From assembly GCF_900184685.1 (NCBI RefSeq), contig NZ_FXXL01000006.1, forward strand, positions 992,001-1,056,000: DNA of 64,000 nt. The letters run 5' to 3'. Numbering within the stretch: the first letter of the stretch is position 1; each line of letters opens with the position of its first letter. Positions 61,136-64,000 of this stretch are shown here, piece after piece. The DNA comes from Butyricimonas sp. Marseille-P3923 (lineage in GTDB: Bacteria > Bacteroidota > Bacteroidia > Bacteroidales > Marinifilaceae). The position numbers and the translations under genes are program-made. The notes below the pieces were generated by a model. The model made no database searches. It saw nothing but the letters and a program-made list of their open reading frames with translations, and had not been told where the DNA came from.

Positions 61136-64000
61136 ATGAAGAGAGATCATGAAAGTTTTCGGGGATATCCCCGGTGGCTATGCCAATTGTTGTTATCCGT
61201 GAAGATAGTACTGTTGTCAGTATCATTTTCATTCGCTCAACAAAACACGGATCGGGTTAGTGTGGATATGAAAAATGCTTCGTTGGCAGAGGTTTTTGAC
61301 GAGATCAAACGCCAGACGAAGTTGAGTTTCATGTTCAGTAACGACGATTTGAAACATGTCGGAAGAAAGGATTATGCGGTAAAGAATGTTACCGTGGATT
61401 CTGCCATGCGCGAATGTCTGGAAGGTACCGGGCTGGAATATGAATTGACCAATAACGTGGTGGTGATACGGAAAGCCCCGGTAAAGGCGGAGAAAGTGCA
61501 ACAGATCACGTTGATGGGAACGGTGCGGGATCAAAAAGGGGAAACGTTGCCCGGGGTTTCAATCGTCATCAAGGGAACGGCTTTAGGTGGGGCTACCGAT
61601 ATTGACGGTCGCTATTCGTTGGCTCTTCCCTTGACCAAGGATATGGTACTTGTATTCTCGTACGTGGGGATGTTGACGAAAGAGGTCGTGTACGACGGGC
61701 AGAAAACGATAGACGTGACGTTGGAAGAGAACGTGAAGGAGATGGAAGAAGTCGTGGTTACCGGTATCTTTACCCGGAAGGCTGAGAGTTACACGGGTGC
61801 GGCGCGTACCGTGAAAGCGGAAGATCTGGCGAAAGTGAGTAATATGAATGTCCTGCAAGCCTTGAAAAACCTTGATCCTTCTTTTCAGGTGATAGAGAGC
61901 AATCAATTCGGTTCCGACCCGAACCGGGTGCCGGAAATCCAGATGCGCGGTGCTTCCAGTTTCACGGACATGAAGGATAAATACCAGACGAACCCGAACC
62001 AGCCGCTTTTTATCGTGGACGGTTTTGAACAGACTATCGAGAAGGTGATGGACATGGATATGAACCGGGTGGAGTCTATCACGACGTTGAAAGACGCGAC
62101 GGCAAAGGCGCTTTACGGTTCCAAGGGGGCGAACGGCGTGGTTGTTATCGAGACCAAACGTCCGGCGATCGGTAAGATGACGGTAAGTTATACCGGGAGT
62201 ATGGATATCCAAGCCCCGGATTTAAGTAGTTATAATTTGTGTAACGCGTGGCAGAAACTGGAAGTGGAGCGTTTGTCCGGGGTATATACCTCGTCCACGA
62301 ATCACCCGGTGAGTCAACAGCGGTTGGATGAATTGTACGCGGGATTGAATAAAGAGGTAGAGCGGGGTGTCAATACCTATTGGTTGAGCAAACCGTTACG
62401 TACCGGGATCGGGCACAAGCACTCGTTGAATTTCGAGGGTGGCGATGAGTTTATCCGGTATAATATTAACGTGAGTTACAACAACGTGGCGGGTGTTATG
62501 AAGGGTTCCAACCGGGAAACATTCGGCGGAGGTTTTACTTTTTCTTATCGTTACAAATCTTTGCTTTTCCGGGAACAACTTTCTTTGTTGCATAATAAAG
62601 CCGATAATTCCCCTTACGGGTCATTTTCCGATTACGCGAAACTGAACCCGTACTGGAGGGCGAACAATGAAGATGGGACAATTCGGGAGGTGTTGAACCC
62701 GGTAGAGGTGGCCTACGGGAGTAACCCGGTTTACAACCCGCTAATAAATAAAACTTTAAACACGAAAGACGAAAGTAAATACACGGATATAACAAATAAT
62801 TTTTATATCGAGTGGAGTGTCTTTGATGATTTGAAAGCCACGGGGCGTTTCGGTTTCACTTCCCGCACGGATGAATCGGATATTTTTTACCCGAGGGATC
62901 ACACGATGTTCCGTGATATCGATATCACGGACGACGCTTATTTCGAGAGAGGTCAATACACGAAAGGGAACGGGAAGATGACAACCCTAACGACGGATAT
63001 CGCTTTGAATTACTCGAAGATTTGGGATAAACACGTGATGTTTGCCAACGCTCAATGGAGCCTCGGTGAAACGAAATCGGAATCCGTTACTTTTCAAGCG
63101 GAGGGATTTGCCAATGACAAGTTGGATTACATCACTCATGCCCAACAGTATCTTGCCGGAGGAAAACCGAGTGGAAGCGAGTCTTTGTCCAGAGAAACGA
63201 GTTTTCTGGCTTCCGTGAACTATTCTTACGATTCCCGCTACCTGTTCGACGGTAACTATCGGGCGAACGCGTCTTCGTTGTTCGGGGCTGATCGCCGCTG
63301 GGGACATTTTTGGTCTGTTGGTGCGGGTTGGAACATGCACAACGAGAAATTCTTGAATGACATTGGGTGGTTGCAACGTTTGAAATTGCGTGTTTCCACG
63401 GGCTACACGGGTTCACAGAACTTCAATTCTTATCAGGCGGTTTCTACTTACAAGTATTATTCAAACGAAGTTTACGATAACATTATCGGTTCTTACTTGA
63501 TGAGTTTGGCTAATCCCGACCTGCAATGGCAAAAGACACAGGATAATAACGTCGGAATCGATGTATCATTATTTGGTCGTGTCGATTTGACTTTTGATTA
63601 TTATATCAAGAACACGAGTAACTTGTTGACCCCGGTAACGTTACCGCCTTCCGCCGGGTTCTCTTCTTACACAGAGAATCTGGGAAAATCACAGAACAAA
63701 GGATTCGAGTTGCAGGTAAGCGTGCGCGCGATTAATGATGCGGATAAGGATTTGCACTTGAACGTGTTCGGTTCTTTGATGCACAACACGAACAAGATCA
63801 AAGAGATTAACGAGGCTCTGTCAAGCATGAATGATGATAAGGATTCCGACAAAGATTTCAATTATGATCAAAGTACGAAAGAAAAGACCACGAAACCGTC
63901 CGTTCGCTACGCCGAGGGACAATCGATGAGTGCCATTTGGGCGGTGCGGTCTTTGGGGATCGACCCGGGTACCGGAAACGAGCTGTTTCTGACAAAGGAC
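61136..64000 (+). CDS. SusC/RagA-family TonB-dependent porin with STN domain (system 3), truncated by window end
   Basis: The frame is open from ATG 61136 to the window end (955 codons), with no stop reached. It reads MKRDHESFRGYPRWLCQLLL, a signal helix (VLLSVSFSFAQQ), an STN domain (about 42-115: VSVDMKNASLAEVFDEIKRQ), and a carboxypeptidase-like domain (MGTVRDQKGETLPGVSIVIK). The plug has FIVDGFEQTIEKVMDMDMNR and TTLKDATAKALYGSKGANGV, followed by most of the barrel. It closely resembles SusC-2 in its plug and barrel. The STN domain links it to FecR-3. SusD and accessory genes are expected beyond the window. Confidence 0.94.
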   Translation, partial: MKRDHESFRGYPRWLCQLLLSVKIVLLSVSFSFAQQNTDRVSVDMKNASLAEVFDEIKRQTKLSFMFSNDDLKHVGRKDYAVKNVTVDSAMRECLEGTGLEYELTNNVVVIRKAPVKAEKVQQITLMGTVRDQKGETLPGVSIVIKGTALGGATDIDGRYSLALPLTKDMVLVFSYVGMLTKEVVYDGQKTIDVTLEENVKEMEEVVVTGIFTRKAESYTGAARTVKAEDLAKVSNMNVLQALKNLDPSFQVIESNQFGSDPNRVPEIQMRGASSFTDMKDKYQTNPNQPLFIVDGFEQTIEKVMDMDMNRVESITTLKDATAKALYGSKGANGVVVIETKRPAIGKMTVSYTGSMDIQAPDLSSYNLCNAWQKLEVERLSGVYTSSTNHPVSQQRLDELYAGLNKEVERGVNTYWLSKPLRTGIGHKHSLNFEGGDEFIRYNINVSYNNVAGVMKGSNRETFGGGFTFSYRYKSLLFREQLSLLHNKADNSPYGSFSDYAKLNPYWRANNEDGTIREVLNPVEVAYGSNPVYNPLINKTLNTKDESKYTDITNNFYIEWSVFDDLKATGRFGFTSRTDESDIFYPRDHTMFRDIDITDDAYFERGQYTKGNGKMTTLTTDIALNYSKIWDKHVMFANAQWSLGETKSESVTFQAEGFANDKLDYITHAQQYLAGGKPSGSESLSRETSFLASVNYSYDSRYLFDGNYRANASSLFGADRRWGHFWSVGAGWNMHNEKFLNDIGWLQRLKLRVSTGYTGSQNFNSYQAVSTYKYYSNEVYDNIIGSYLMSLANPDLQWQKTQDNNVGIDVSLFGRVDLTFDYYIKNTSNLLTPVTLPPSAGFSSYTENLGKSQNKGFELQVSVRAINDADKDLHLNVFGSLMHNTNKIKEINEALSSMNDDKDSDKDFNYDQSTKEKTTKPSVRYAEGQSMSAIWAVRSLGIDPGTGNELFLTKD

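Noticed and set aside
1-64000. tRNA, rRNA and riboswitch genes
   Set aside because: I looked through the intergenic stretches by eye and saw no cloverleaf with a GGTTCGA-type T-loop and no known riboswitch core; a covariance-model search would be the decisive test.
37188-64000. Polysaccharide utilisation loci
   Set aside because: SusCD pairs usually suggest this, but no glycoside hydrolase, lyase, esterase or sulfatase is encoded in any of the loci within the window. System 3 is incomplete, so it could still contain one outside.

Overview
The window reads as chromosomal DNA of a gut-type Bacteroidales, most like the Odoribacteraceae (Butyricimonas/Odoribacter). I infer this from four SusC/SusD pairs, three ECF sigma/FecR units, the acpP-fabF-rnc order, TAnnTTTG promoter boxes, A/T-rich leaders with few Shine-Dalgarno sites, and a fused GldF-GldG protein. 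The genus is a guess. I see no rRNA, tRNA, CRISPR array, transposase or prophage.

Layout. (1) 1-6418: the C-terminal part of a SusC porin (start outside the window), its SusD, a periplasmic TlpA-type thioredoxin and a second secreted thioredoxin-like protein. (2) 6562-30570: mostly housekeeping genes. These are the tRNA t6A genes tsaC and tsaB, an rRNA-type methyltransferase, a BRO/antirepressor-like gene, efp, the convergent acpP-fabF-rnc operon, purN, a tricorn-like S41 protease, a metallophosphoesterase lipoprotein, an MFS exporter, a PagL-like lipid A deacylase, dnaE, trxA, a split chromate transporter, a large envelope protein with MORN-like repeats, and an M23 peptidase. (3) 30980-37014: a GldA-type ABC ATPase with a GldF-GldG fusion, then two tandem MutS-like ATPases without mismatch-recognition domains. 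(4) 37188-64000: three consecutive ECF sigma / FecR anti-sigma / STN-SusC systems. System 1 (37188-49233) also carries SusD, a lipoprotein resembling zinc peptidases but lacking the zinc motif, a large HEIGH zinc metalloprotease and a TlpA thioredoxin. System 2 (49457-58677) adds SusD, a DUF4843 protein and a PKD-like lipoprotein. System 3 (58793-end) is cut by the window edge inside its SusC.

How it works together. No glycoside hydrolase, lyase or sulfatase accompanies any SusCD pair, while proteases and thiol-redox proteins do. The likely reading, which is inference, is import of peptides or proteins with disulfide handling, controlled by trans-envelope signalling: SusC STN domain to FecR to ECF sigma.

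The most unusual non-coding signal is a pair of intergenic arrays with an 11-bp period (21343-21507 upstream of dnaE, and 59547-59590 between sigma and anti-sigma of system 3). They share a GAATAGG-type unit in opposite orientation and match no repeat class I know. Other notable non-coding structures are hairpins at all three FecR/SusC junctions, a long nested dyad over the sigma-1 promoter, and an echo of the S41 protease 3' end in the gap before the MFS gene.
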